Positions 1 through 7,976 of a stretch of DNA of 64,000 nucleotides are shown piece by piece (positions within the stretch are counted from its first letter, which is position 1; each line of letters begins with the position of its first letter). A program made the translations under genes and the position numbers. The DNA is taken from positions 1-64,000 of the forward strand of contig JAAENN010000332.1 in the NCBI GenBank assembly GCA_024224295.1, written 5' to 3'. The notes beneath the pieces were generated by a model. That model did no database searches. It was not told the origin of the DNA and worked only from the letters and a program-made list of their open reading frames with translations. The DNA comes from Shimia sp. (GTDB lineage Bacteria; Pseudomonadota; Alphaproteobacteria; Rhodobacterales; Rhodobacteraceae).

Positions 1-1
1 A

Positions 2-1123
2 CGCAGCGCCATTGGTCGCGCAGGCGGCATGTTCGCCAGTCTCGATGTGGAAGACCTCGTCGCCCCCGTCATGCAGGCGACACTTGCGGATGCCAACGTC
101 ACAGCGGATCAACTCGACGATGTGATCCTTGGCAACGCCGCAGGCCCCGGCGGCAACATTGCCCGCCTCTCGGCCCTGCACGCGGGCTTTCCGACATCCA
201 TTCCCGGCGTCACCGTAGATCGACAATGCGGTTCAGGCCTTGAGGCGATGATGATGGCCTGCCACCTGATTATGGCAGGCACAGGCACCACCTACCTCGC
301 AGGCGGCGTTGAAAGCCAATCCCGCGCGCCCTTGCGTACGTTACCCCCCAGCGGTGAGCTCCCAGAACACACCTACAAACGCGCCCGCTTCTCCCCCGAA
401 GCAATCGGCGATCCGGAGATGGGCGCCGCTGCCGACACCGTTGCCAAACAATTCAACGTCTCTCGGAAACGCCAAGACGCTTTCGCTCTACGCTCACAAC
501 AACGCGCTGCCGCTGCTCGTGACGCCGGGGCTTTGGAGGCCGAAATCGTTCCCATCGCAGGCCACGCCACCGACGAATGCATCCGCGTCTCAATGACCGC
601 CGCGCGGCTTGCCCGCCTGCGCCCCGCCTTTGCCAAAGACGGCACCGTCACCGTTGGCAACGCCTGCCCCCTGAACGACGGCGCAGCCACTGTCCTTGTC
701 ACCACTGCCGCCAAGGCCCGCCACTTGGGCCACACCAAGGCTCTCGCCTACCTCGGTGGCGCCTCCGCTGGTGTGGACCCAAACATCCTCGGCATTGGCC
801 CCGTCGCCAGCACGCAAAAGCTTTTGCAACGGCAGCCACACCTCTCGTTGAGCGACCTCACCCACCTCGAATTCAACGAGGCCTTTGCCTCCCAAGTCCT
901 CGCCAGCCTGGATGCTCTGATCATCAACGAACACCTCCCCAACCAGCAGGGCGGCGCCATTGCCCTCGGCCACCCTTTCGGCGCTTCCGGCACGATACTC
1001 GTCACCCGTCTCTTCAGCCAATTGATCCGTCAGGAAGCCCCTGCGAACGCCCTAGCCATGGCCATGATTGGCATCGGCGGTGGTCAAGGCCTCACTGCGG
1101 CATTCTCCCCCATACCCCTCTGA
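2..1123 (+). CDS. Thiolase family acetyl-CoA acyltransferase (5' end cut)
   Basis: The reading frame is open to the left edge of the window, so the true start is outside; the visible residues before the first ATG (IGRAGG) fit the thiolase N-terminus. Thiolases condense or cleave acyl-CoAs through a Cys nucleophile. The nucleophile motif QCGSGLEA, the NEAFA loop and the catalytic GHPFGASG histidine motif are all present. The C-terminal CxG motif is not: the chain reads MIGIGGGQG, with Gly (bases 1070-1072) where the second catalytic Cys normally sits. The family assignment is firm; whether it is a normal degradative thiolase is uncertain. It is followed 57 bp later by a deacylase gene on the same strand. 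Confidence 0.85.
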   Translation, partial: RSAIGRAGGMFASLDVEDLVAPVMQATLADANVTADQLDDVILGNAAGPGGNIARLSALHAGFPTSIPGVTVDRQCGSGLEAMMMACHLIMAGTGTTYLAGGVESQSRAPLRTLPPSGELPEHTYKRARFSPEAIGDPEMGAAADTVAKQFNVSRKRQDAFALRSQQRAAAARDAGALEAEIVPIAGHATDECIRVSMTAARLARLRPAFAKDGTVTVGNACPLNDGAATVLVTTAAKARHLGHTKALAYLGGASAGVDPNILGIGPVASTQKLLQRQPHLSLSDLTHLEFNEAFASQVLASLDALIINEHLPNQQGGAIALGHPFGASGTILVTRLFSQLIRQEAPANALAMAMIGIGGGQGLTAAFSPIPL

Positions 1124-1180
1124 TATGCTTGAGCCGAAATCCATCCAAGGCCATAGTCGTCCCAACCCAAAGGACAGCGC

Positions 1181-2182
1181 ATGGCCAATTCGCTCATCAC
1201 TTCCGAAGTCCCCTTTAATCAAGACGGCAAGCACACCGGCTTCCTGCGCGTCCCTCATTCGGTGACCACGTCAGCCTATGGCTGGCTCCCAATCCCGATC
1301 TGCATGATCCAAAACGGCTCCGGCCCCACGCTGCTTATTTCCGCAGGCAACCATGGGGACGAATACGAAGGCCAGATCGCCGTCACAAAACTGATCCAGA
1401 CCCTTGAAACAAAAGACATCCAAGGCCGTCTGATCCTACTGCCCATGGCAAACGCGCCAGCCGCCGAGGCAGGCGCACGCACCTCCCCCATCGACGATGG
1501 CAACCTCAACAGATCCTTCCCGGGCGCTCCGACTGGCACGCCCACACAAATGATCGCGCATTACATAGAAGAAGTGCTGCTGCCGCCTTGTGACTATGCC
1601 GTTGATCTGCATTCGGGCGGCACCTCCCTGCAATATCCCGCCACCCTCCTGCGTGGCCCGGCACATTCTCCCGAAGAAGAGGTTGGCCTCACCTTGCTCT
1701 CGAACGCCTTTGACCTGCCCTACGCTTGGGCCTTTACCGGTGGTGGCGGCAAAACCTCAACCGCCCGCACCGCCATGGGCGCGGCCAACCGCAAAGGCGT
1801 CATCAACGTCATGGCGGAACTTGGCGGCGGTGGCACCATCGCACCCGACATCCTTGCGGACACAGAACGCGGCCTGCGCCGCATCTTGCACGCACTTGGC
1901 ATGTTGTCGGCCTACGCGCCCGACGCGCCGCGCGGCACCCGCACACTCAACGCCCAAGGCTCCGTCTTTGCTTATGACAGCGGCCTATTGGAGCTGCACA
2001 AAGACATCGGGGATCCGGTCAACGCAGGCGACACCGTCGCCCTCATCCACGATCCCGCCGCCCCTTGGCGCGCGCCGATCCCCGTGACATCCCCCTACGA
2101 AGGCATCGTGCTTGCCAAGCGCCACCTGACACAGGTCCAACGCGGCGACGCTATTGTGCAAATCGCAAAAGACGCGCGCTAA
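1181..2182 (+). CDS. Succinylglutamate desuccinylase/aspartoacylase family deacylase
   Basis: A 333-residue zinc carboxypeptidase-like (M14-type) deacylase. Motifs seen: SAGNHGDEYEG, where His and Glu are the usual zinc ligands, DGNLNRSFPG with the substrate-binding Asn-Arg, and DLHSGG supplying the third ligand. Members remove N-acyl groups from amino acids; DoeB, which deacetylates N-acetyl-diaminobutyrate in ectoine breakdown, is a close type, but no other ectoine genes are visible, so no symbol is given. The ATG at 1181 has AGGA about 6 bases upstream. It probably shares a transcript with the thiolase in front of it. A GC-rich hairpin element follows the stop codon. Confidence 0.8.
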   Translation: MANSLITSEVPFNQDGKHTGFLRVPHSVTTSAYGWLPIPICMIQNGSGPTLLISAGNHGDEYEGQIAVTKLIQTLETKDIQGRLILLPMANAPAAEAGARTSPIDDGNLNRSFPGAPTGTPTQMIAHYIEEVLLPPCDYAVDLHSGGTSLQYPATLLRGPAHSPEEEVGLTLLSNAFDLPYAWAFTGGGGKTSTARTAMGAANRKGVINVMAELGGGGTIAPDILADTERGLRRILHALGMLSAYAPDAPRGTRTLNAQGSVFAYDSGLLELHKDIGDPVNAGDTVALIHDPAAPWRAPIPVTSPYEGIVLAKRHLTQVQRGDAIVQIAKDAR

Positions 2183-2195
2183 ACCGCTTTCACAG

Positions 2196-2248
2196 TCTCC
2201 AAATATCTCGGGGAGGAGGCACCGTGTGCCGGAGGGGCTGGCCCCTCC
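2196..2248 (+). terminator. Downstream hairpin element of the deacylase gene
   Basis: Starts 14 bases after the deacylase stop. The tract TCTCCAAATATCTCGGGG is followed by two small hairpins: GGCAC-CGT-GTGCC (2218-2230) and GGAGGGGC-TG-GCCCCTCC (2231-2248). There is no T-run, so it is a weak intrinsic terminator at best. A similar tract lies after the aldehyde dehydrogenase gene at 14767, so this is likely a dispersed 3'-end element. Confidence 0.5.
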
Positions 2249-2272
2249 CACCACCCAAGCCTCAAACGCAAA

Positions 2273-2296
2273 ACGGGGCCGCCTCTGCGACCCCGT
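2273..2296 (-). terminator. Rho-independent terminator of ilvD
   Basis: Read on the minus strand, ACGGGG pairs with CCCCGT across a 12-base loop that can pair further, and is followed by TTTTGCGTTT. It lies 26 bases beyond the ilvD stop and faces the plus-strand hairpins of the convergent deacylase gene. Confidence 0.6.
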
Positions 2297-2321
2297 CTCA
2301 ATCTCATGTCTCGTGACAGGC

Positions 2322-4175
2322 TTAATAGTCTTCGTCGTCCAGCACCCGCACAGCCCCGGTGGATGCGTTGGACACATGTTGCGCATAGACTTTCAGCGCT
2401 TTGGACACTGCCCGAGGACGCCCCTCGGCTTTCCAGAACTTTTTGTCCGCCTGCGGATGGTTGGCCCGCCGCTCCGCCAGTACCTCTTCCCTCACGTCCA
2501 GATGGATGGTGCGGTTTGGCACCGAGATTTTGATCTTATCGCCATCTTCCACCAGACCAATCACACCCTTCTCCGCCGCTTCCGGTGAGGCGTGGCCAAT
2601 CGACAGGCCTGCGGTGCCGCCAGAGAAGCGGCCATCGGTCAACAACGCACAGGTGGTGTCGAGCTTTTTGGATTTCAAATAGGCAGTTGGGTACAGCATC
2701 TCCTGCATACCTGGCCCGCCTTTGGGGCCTTCATAGCGGATCACGACGACAGAATAAGGCTTCACCTCATTCTGCAGAATGCCGTGCATCGCATCTTCCA
2801 TGCTCTCAAACACTTTTGCGGTGCCCTCGAACTCGTACATCTCTTTGATCACACCCGCGGTCTTCAGGATACAACCCTGCTCCGCGATGTTGCCAAAGAG
2901 CACACACAAGCCACCTTCTTGAGAATAGGCATTCGCAAAGTCGCGCACGCAGCCATCTTCAATATCCAGATCCAGCTCGGTGTACATCCGCGACTGACTG
3001 AAGGCCTCAACGGTGCGCACACCACCGGGCGCAGCAATATACAAATCGCGTGCTTCATTGCCGGCGCTTTCGCGGCGCACATCCCATTTGTCGATGAACT
3101 CACCCATCGTGCGTTCATGAACTGTCGCACAATCACGGTGGATTTTGCCTTCGCGTTCCAATTCACCCAGGATACGCGCAATGCCACCCGCGCGGTGCAC
3201 ATCTTCCATGTGGTACTTCGGCGTCGAGGGCGCCACTTTGCTCAGATGCGGGATCTCGCGGCTTAGGCGGTCCATATCCGCCATGGTGAAATCCACGTCA
3301 CCCTCATGGGCAATCGCCAAAAGGTGCAGAACCGTGTTGGTAGACCCACCCATAGCAATGTCCAGCGCCATCGCGTTTTCAAAGGCTTTGAAATTTGCGA
3401 TGCCACGGGGCAGCGCGGTCTCATCACCCTCTTTGTACCACCGTTCACACAGCTCAATGATCTTGTGACCCGCTTCTTCAAACAGCCCACGGCGTTTGGA
3501 GTGGGTCGCCAGCAGCGAACCGTTGCCCGGCAAAGCCAGCCCCAGCGCTTCCGCCAGACAGTTCATCGAGTTCGCGGTGAACATACCAGAGCAAGACCCA
3601 CAGGTTGGGCAGGCAGAACGCTCCAGCTTGTCCACTTCTTCCTGGCTGCGGTCTTCATCCGTCGCGCCTACGATGGCGGTAACGAGGTCTGCTTTGTGCT
3701 CACCGTCTTGCAGGATCACCTTACCGGCTTCCATCGGGCCACCGGAAACAAAGATCGCCGGAATGTTCAGGCGCATCGCCGCCATCAACATGCCCGGCGT
3801 GATCTTGTCACAGTTGGAAATACACACCAGCGCGTCGGCGCAATGCGCGTTCGCCATATACTCCACGGAGTCGGCGATCACTTCGCGGCTCGGCAGAGAA
3901 TAGAGCATCCCGTCGTGGCCCATGGCGATGCCATCGTCCACCGCAATGGTGTTCATCTCTTTGGCCACACCACCGGCTTTCTCAATCTCACGCGCCACCA
4001 GCTGGCCCATGTCTTTGAGGTGAACGTGCCCCGGCACAAATTCCGTAAACGAGTTGACCACTGCCACAATCGGCTTGCCAAAGTCCTCGGTTTTCATCCC
4101 CGTCGCACGCCATAGCGCGCGTGCAGCGGCCATACGGCGGCCAAAGGTCGAGGTTTTGGAACGAAGATCAGGCAT
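2322..4175 (-). CDS. ilvD: Dihydroxy-acid dehydratase
   Basis: Converts 2,3-dihydroxy-isovalerate or -methylvalerate to the 2-keto acids of valine and isoleucine synthesis. The 617-residue length is normal for the IlvD/Edd family. Iron-sulfur ligands are visible at Cys122 ([10 protein letters not shown]) and Cys189/192/195 ([11 protein letters not shown]), and PGNGS follows in the usual place. The frame stays open 30 codons upstream, but the ATG at 4175 has GGAG 9-10 bases before it and gives the family N-terminus [20 protein letters not shown], so it is chosen. It stands alone, with no other ilv or leu gene nearby, and has its own 180-bp upstream spacer and terminator. Confidence 0.97.
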   Translation of the reverse strand: MPDLRSKTSTFGRRMAAARALWRATGMKTEDFGKPIVAVVNSFTEFVPGHVHLKDMGQLVAREIEKAGGVAKEMNTIAVDDGIAMGHDGMLYSLPSREVIADSVEYMANAHCADALVCISNCDKITPGMLMAAMRLNIPAIFVSGGPMEAGKVILQDGEHKADLVTAIVGATDEDRSQEEVDKLERSACPTCGSCSGMFTANSMNCLAEALGLALPGNGSLLATHSKRRGLFEEAGHKIIELCERWYKEGDETALPRGIANFKAFENAMALDIAMGGSTNTVLHLLAIAHEGDVDFTMADMDRLSREIPHLSKVAPSTPKYHMEDVHRAGGIARILGELEREGKIHRDCATVHERTMGEFIDKWDVRRESAGNEARDLYIAAPGGVRTVEAFSQSRMYTELDLDIEDGCVRDFANAYSQEGGLCVLFGNIAEQGCILKTAGVIKEMYEFEGTAKVFESMEDAMHGILQNEVKPYSVVVIRYEGPKGGPGMQEMLYPTAYLKSKKLDTTCALLTDGRFSGGTAGLSIGHASPEAAEKGVIGLVEDGDKIKISVPNRTIHLDVREEVLAERRANHPQADKKFWKAEGRPRAVSKALKVYAQHVSNASTGAVRVLDDEDY

Positions 4176-4355
4176 CTTTTGCACTCCTGCGGATGGCTTA
4201 GGCGCCCCATCGCGCCCCTTGCGTGTCTGGACAGAACGGGTGCCATCCCAAAGAGGGGAATGCAAGAGAGTCCGGAAAGAATGTTACTCAAAATCGCGCA
4301 CAAAGCTTTCACAAAGTACGATGCGCACGACTTTGACGAAATCCACTCGAGGCAA

Positions 4356-4679
4356 TTAGCCCAAAGCCACCGCCTGCGCGAGAAAGTCGGCACAGCCCTT
4401 CGCCTTGATGTCGGCGACACTGCGCAACTTAACATGACGCCGCGCTTTGCCCTTGCCCTCCAGATATCCAACCGGATCGCTCAACTGCGCCCCATTGGAA
4501 AACTCAAGCGAGACGTGGTTCTTGTAGCCAAAGTATCCCCCGACAGCTGTGGCCGCGTCCCCCCCCTCGCGCTCCAACATCTGCCCGCCATACATGCTGC
4601 GCCCGTGTAACTCCGGCGCCACCTCGGCCACCATCTCTTCTAGAGCGTCGATGATGGCAGCTTGTGTTGTCTCGTCCAT
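4356..4679 (-). CDS. DUF1801 domain protein
   Basis: A 107-residue soluble protein. The run GRSMYGGQM...GGYFGYKNHVSLEF...GYLEGKGKARRHVKL is the pattern of DUF1801 (YdhG-like, related in fold to frataxin-like iron chaperones); the biochemical role is not established. The ATG lies one base past the stop of the VOC gene upstream, so the two are co-transcribed and probably translationally coupled. Confidence 0.7.
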   Translation of the reverse strand: MDETTQAAIIDALEEMVAEVAPELHGRSMYGGQMLEREGGDAATAVGGYFGYKNHVSLEFSNGAQLSDPVGYLEGKGKARRHVKLRSVADIKAKGCADFLAQAVALG

Positions 4680-4680
4680 C

Positions 4681-5076
4681 TCAGCCCTCCAGATTCATTG
4701 GCGTGGCAATCTCCACCAAACACCCATTGAGATCACGCACATAAGAAATCGTCTGCCCCCAAGGCACCTCATGCGGCTTGCTGACCGGCGAACACCCCAC
4801 CGCCAGTGCCTTTTCGAATGCCGCTGGTACGTCCTCAGTGATAAAGCAAATCTCCCACCCCGCCGGAATGGCACTCTTCTCGTTCGGCGCAAAGGCCAAC
4901 CCATCCAGCTCAATCACCTCTTCGGCAGAAAACGACAGCACCGTATCCCCGGTCTCCATCTCCGCATAAAGCGTGCTTTCATGCATAAACCGCTGAGTCA
5001 GGCCAAACGCCGCCTCATAAAACACCACCGTCTCCGGCACGTTTTTCACGTAAATAATTGTGTATCCAAGTTTCAT
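4681..5076 (-). CDS. VOC (glyoxalase/bleomycin-resistance fold) family protein
   Basis: 131 residues with one vicinal-oxygen-chelate unit: strand start MKLGYTIIYVKNVPETVVFYEAAFG, then WEICFITEDVPAAFEKALA and the C-terminal YVRDLNGCLVEIATP, where Glu is the usual metal ligand. Such proteins are metal-dependent lyases, dioxygenases or binding proteins; the substrate cannot be read from sequence. A GTG nine bases upstream is also in frame, but the ATG at 5076 sits 6 bases after GAGGTG and matches the family N-terminus. The following DUF1801 gene starts one base downstream; the AraC gene precedes it by 77 bp. Confidence 0.8.
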   Translation of the reverse strand: MKLGYTIIYVKNVPETVVFYEAAFGLTQRFMHESTLYAEMETGDTVLSFSAEEVIELDGLAFAPNEKSAIPAGWEICFITEDVPAAFEKALAVGCSPVSKPHEVPWGQTISYVRDLNGCLVEIATPMNLEG

Positions 5077-5153
5077 AACAAACACCTCACATTGCTTGGC
5101 CTAGACCTAAGGCCCGCAACACCAGAGCGCTTGAAGAAATCGGACATTACCTA

Positions 5154-5945
5154 TTAAGCCGCACGGTTTCCCCAAAGCCCGCCAGACACATCCGGTCGGA
5201 TCAAGCCCTCTGGTATGTCTGACGGCACAAAGCCACCAAACCGCCGCATGGCCCGTGTCATATGTGCCTGATCGGCATAGCCTGCCTCAAATGCCGCATC
5301 TGACAGCGATCCTCCCGCGTCACACACCAGCCGCAAAGCCCGATGAAACTGCACCAAAGCCGCATAAGTCTTCACCGAAAGCCCCACTGTGCCGCCGAAC
5401 AGCCGGTTCAAATGCCGCGTCGAGCACGCCGCCCGCGCCGCCAGTTCCGTCACTGAAAACCGCCCGCCCGTGAGGTGCATCCGCCGCACAGTCTCCCCCA
5501 CACGATGCCCCTCCGGCGACAGCGCCCGTCCCTCTACAAAGCGTACCAAGGCTTGCCGCAACTCCGCCTCCGAAACGCCTACAACACCAAGCCCTGCCAA
5601 TTCCGGCACCAAATCCTCTGCCTCATCGCCAAGCGCAACCTGATCTTTCGCGCCGCCCAAGGCATCCCCCCACAACACGCCACCGCGCTCTGGCCGCAGA
5701 CGCACTCCAATCCAACGGTCCCCGGTCTCAAATTCCACCCAATAGGGCTGCGTCGCTGGCCCCGTCACCACCAATCGTGGCACCACATCTGGATCGGCGT
5801 TATAGCGCACAATCACGTCACAACGCCCGTCTGGCAGGATCAAACTGCGCCCCGCACACTGCTCCTCATGCCGCCACACCGCCTCCACACTGCGCGCCTG
5901 TTGCGGCGTGTAAATCCGCTCCTGATATCCATCCGGCAGTCGCAC
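5154..5945 (-). CDS. AraC family transcriptional regulator
   Basis: 263 residues. The C-terminal 100 or so carry a double helix-turn-helix: FSVTELAARAACSTRHLNRLFGGTVGLSVKTY and AAFEAGYADQAHMTRAMRRFGGFVPSD. The N-terminal part resembles the DUF6597-type sensor found in AraC proteins (LPDGRCDVIVRY). The GTG start at 5945 follows GAGGG by about 6 bases. It begins 9 bp after the stop of the PAS-LuxR gene and precedes the VOC and DUF1801 genes, so all four could be one transcript. Its targets are unknown; the VOC-DUF1801 pair is the nearest candidate. Confidence 0.88.
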   Translation of the reverse strand: MRLPDGYQERIYTPQQARSVEAVWRHEEQCAGRSLILPDGRCDVIVRYNADPDVVPRLVVTGPATQPYWVEFETGDRWIGVRLRPERGGVLWGDALGGAKDQVALGDEAEDLVPELAGLGVVGVSEAELRQALVRFVEGRALSPEGHRVGETVRRMHLTGGRFSVTELAARAACSTRHLNRLFGGTVGLSVKTYAALVQFHRALRLVCDAGGSLSDAAFEAGYADQAHMTRAMRRFGGFVPSDIPEGLIRPDVSGGLWGNRAA

Positions 5946-5954
5946 GCTACACCC

Positions 5955-6488
5955 TCACCCAATCGTCAACCGCGCCAGCAGCTCGGTGGCATTTTTCACC
6001 TGAAACCGTTTATGCAACCGTGCCCGAACATCCTCAATTGTGCGCGGCGACAAACCCAGCTCCCGCGCGATCTCCTTGCTGGTCAGCCCGCGTCCCAAGC
6101 CCCCCACAACCTGCCGCTCTCGCACGGTTAAGGACACCGGAGGCCCGTCATGTATCGCGGCAAAGCTCATCACCAGTTGCGCCAAGGGATCGTCCGGCGT
6201 CAACGTCTGCGCCCGAAACCGACACCACACCTGGCCGCCATCCCGACGCCGGACCATGCGCTCGTCACTGTAAGGATGGTCGTTCATCAGCGGTGCCAAG
6301 CCAATGTCGCGTACCTGTTCGAACTCCTCGTTGGAGGCATAAAGCAGGCGAAAGGATTGCCCGACTAGCTCCTCTTTCCCGTAGCCCAGCATCTCGGCAA
6401 AGCCGGTGTTGCAGCCACGGATTATCCGGTGTTGCGTAATCACGATGCCAACCGGTGCCGCATCAAAAGCAAGCTGTTCCCAGTTCAT
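5955..6488 (-). CDS. PAS domain LuxR-type transcriptional regulator
   Basis: 177 residues. Residues 1 to about 105 form a PAS domain (AAPVGIVITQHRIIRGCN, GYGKEELVGQSFRLLY, the R-RRDGG-VWCRF pattern). About residues 115-177 are a LuxR/GerE helix-turn-helix (LTVRERQVVGGLGRGLTSKEIARELGLS). There is no receiver domain, so the signal is probably a ligand or redox cue sensed by PAS. The frame is open for 332 more codons upstream, but that part is antisense to the M20 gene; the ATG at 6488, after GGGAAGAG, is the natural start. It is divergent from the 6.6-15.6 kb catabolic operon, with an ACCGTA/TACGGT palindrome between them, and probably controls it. Confidence 0.88.
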   Translation of the reverse strand: MNWEQLAFDAAPVGIVITQHRIIRGCNTGFAEMLGYGKEELVGQSFRLLYASNEEFEQVRDIGLAPLMNDHPYSDERMVRRRDGGQVWCRFRAQTLTPDDPLAQLVMSFAAIHDGPPVSLTVRERQVVGGLGRGLTSKEIARELGLSPRTIEDVRARLHKRFQVKNATELLARLTIG

Positions 6489-6505
6489 ATCTCTTCCCTC
6501 AACAA

Positions 6506-6545
6506 ACCGTAATCCTACGGTGTTGATACCGTAATGCCCAACGGT
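6506..6545. promoter_or_regulatory. Candidate operator for the PAS-LuxR regulator
   Basis: A perfect inverted repeat, ACCGTA-ATCC-TACGGT (6506-6521), is followed by a looser copy, ACCGT-N8-ACGGT (6528-6545). Both lie in the 138-bp divergent spacer between the regulator and the M20 amidohydrolase gene. Sixteen bases with 6-bp arms is a usual size for a LuxR-family dimer site. Confidence 0.6.
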
Positions 6546-6626
6546 CCATGCTGACGCAAGTTTAGATTGCACACGCGGCGCCAACTCAAAGGCGTCAGCT
6601 GCGAAAACCAAAATTGAGGTTCTGCC

Positions 6627-7922
6627 ATGCCCTTTGACACCGATCGCCTGATGGCCCGTATCGACTCTATGTCCGAGGATTTGATCCAACTGACCCAGGA
6701 CTTGGTCAGAATCCCCTCCCTCAACCCTCCCGGCGAACTCTACCGCGATGTTTGTGACTACCTGGACAAACGCCTGACCCGTCATGGCTTTGACACGCAA
6801 ATGCTGCGCGCCCATGGCACGCCCGGCGATTGCGACAAATATCCGGCGTGGAACATCGTCGCCCGCAAAGAAGGCAGCCACCCCGGTGAGTGCATCCACT
6901 TCAACAGCCACGTCGATGTGGTCGAAGTGGGACAAGGCTGGACCTTCGATCCCTTTGGCGGCGAAGTCTCCGACGGCAAAATCTATGGGCGCGGCACTTG
7001 CGACATGAAAGGCGGCTTGGCCACCTCCATCATCGCGGCAGAGGCCTTTATCGCCGAATTCCCGGATTTCCACGGCGCCATCGAAATCTCCGGCTCCGCG
7101 GGCGAAGAATCCGGTGGCTATGGCGGTGTTGGCTTCTTGGCCCACCAAGGCTTTTTCTCGCCCCAACGCGTCCAACACGTCATCATCCCCGAACCGCTGC
7201 ACAAAGACCGCATCTGCTTGGGCCATCGCGGCGGCTGGTGGGCAGAGATTGAAACTATGGGTGAAATCGCCCACGGCTGCATGCCTTTTCTGGGCGACTG
7301 CGCAGTTCGCCATATGGGCGCAGTTATGGATCGGTTTGAAAAAGACCTCTTCCCAGCCATGGCCGCCCGTCACACCGAAATGCCCGTCGTGCCTGCAAGC
7401 GCACGGTCCTCGACCATGAACATCAACTCCATTCACGGCGGTCAGCCTGAGTGCCCCGAAGGCTCCGACGCGTTGCCTACCCATTGCGTGCCGGACAGCT
7501 GTCGTATCGTCATTGACCGCCGCTATTTGGCGGAAGAGAGCTATGAAGACGTCAAAGGCGAGGTCACGGCGATCCTTGATGACCTCGTAAGAACCCGCGA
7601 CAGCTTCAGCTACAATCTGCGTGAGTTAAACCACGTGCCACCATCCATGACTGACCGGCAAGCCCCCATCGTGACCACGGTGCACCGAGCGATCACCGAA
7701 GTTCTTGGGACAACACCAGAATATGTGGCAAGCCCTGGCACTTACGACCAAAAACATGTTGATCGCATCGGAAAGCTCAGGAACTGTATCGCCTATGGAC
7801 CCGGGCTTCTGGAGATGGCGCACAAACCGGACGAATACGTCGGAATTCAAGATATGATCGATGGCGCCAAAGTCATGGCACACAGCCTGACACAGCTCCT
7901 ATTGCTCAACGAAGCAGACTAA
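6627..7922 (+). CDS. M20 family amidohydrolase (ArgE/DapE type)
   Basis: 431 residues. Cytoplasmic di-metal amidohydrolase of the acetylornithine deacetylase/succinyl-diaminopimelate desuccinylase type. Metal-site motifs are visible: HFNSHVDVV (His, Asp), GRGTCDMKGG (bridging Asp), and SAGEESGG (catalytic and ligand Glu). It opens the operon with the ABC importer 54 bp downstream, which suggests that it hydrolyses an N-acyl or amide-linked compound brought in by that importer. The ATG has GAGG about 8 bases upstream. The exact substrate cannot be told; it is unlikely to be the biosynthetic argE or dapE because of its catabolic context. Confidence 0.85.
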   Translation: MPFDTDRLMARIDSMSEDLIQLTQDLVRIPSLNPPGELYRDVCDYLDKRLTRHGFDTQMLRAHGTPGDCDKYPAWNIVARKEGSHPGECIHFNSHVDVVEVGQGWTFDPFGGEVSDGKIYGRGTCDMKGGLATSIIAAEAFIAEFPDFHGAIEISGSAGEESGGYGGVGFLAHQGFFSPQRVQHVIIPEPLHKDRICLGHRGGWWAEIETMGEIAHGCMPFLGDCAVRHMGAVMDRFEKDLFPAMAARHTEMPVVPASARSSTMNINSIHGGQPECPEGSDALPTHCVPDSCRIVIDRRYLAEESYEDVKGEVTAILDDLVRTRDSFSYNLRELNHVPPSMTDRQAPIVTTVHRAITEVLGTTPEYVASPGTYDQKHVDRIGKLRNCIAYGPGLLEMAHKPDEYVGIQDMIDGAKVMAHSLTQLLLLNEAD

Positions 7923-7976
7923 ATCTGGCACAACGCCCAAGAACAACAAAAAGCAAACAGTTAAGGGAGACAGACA

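Noticed and set aside
6489-7484. Minus-strand extension of the PAS-LuxR frame by 332 codons
   Set aside because: It is antisense to the well-supported M20 gene, its composition is not protein-like, and an ATG with a good ribosome site exists at 6488.
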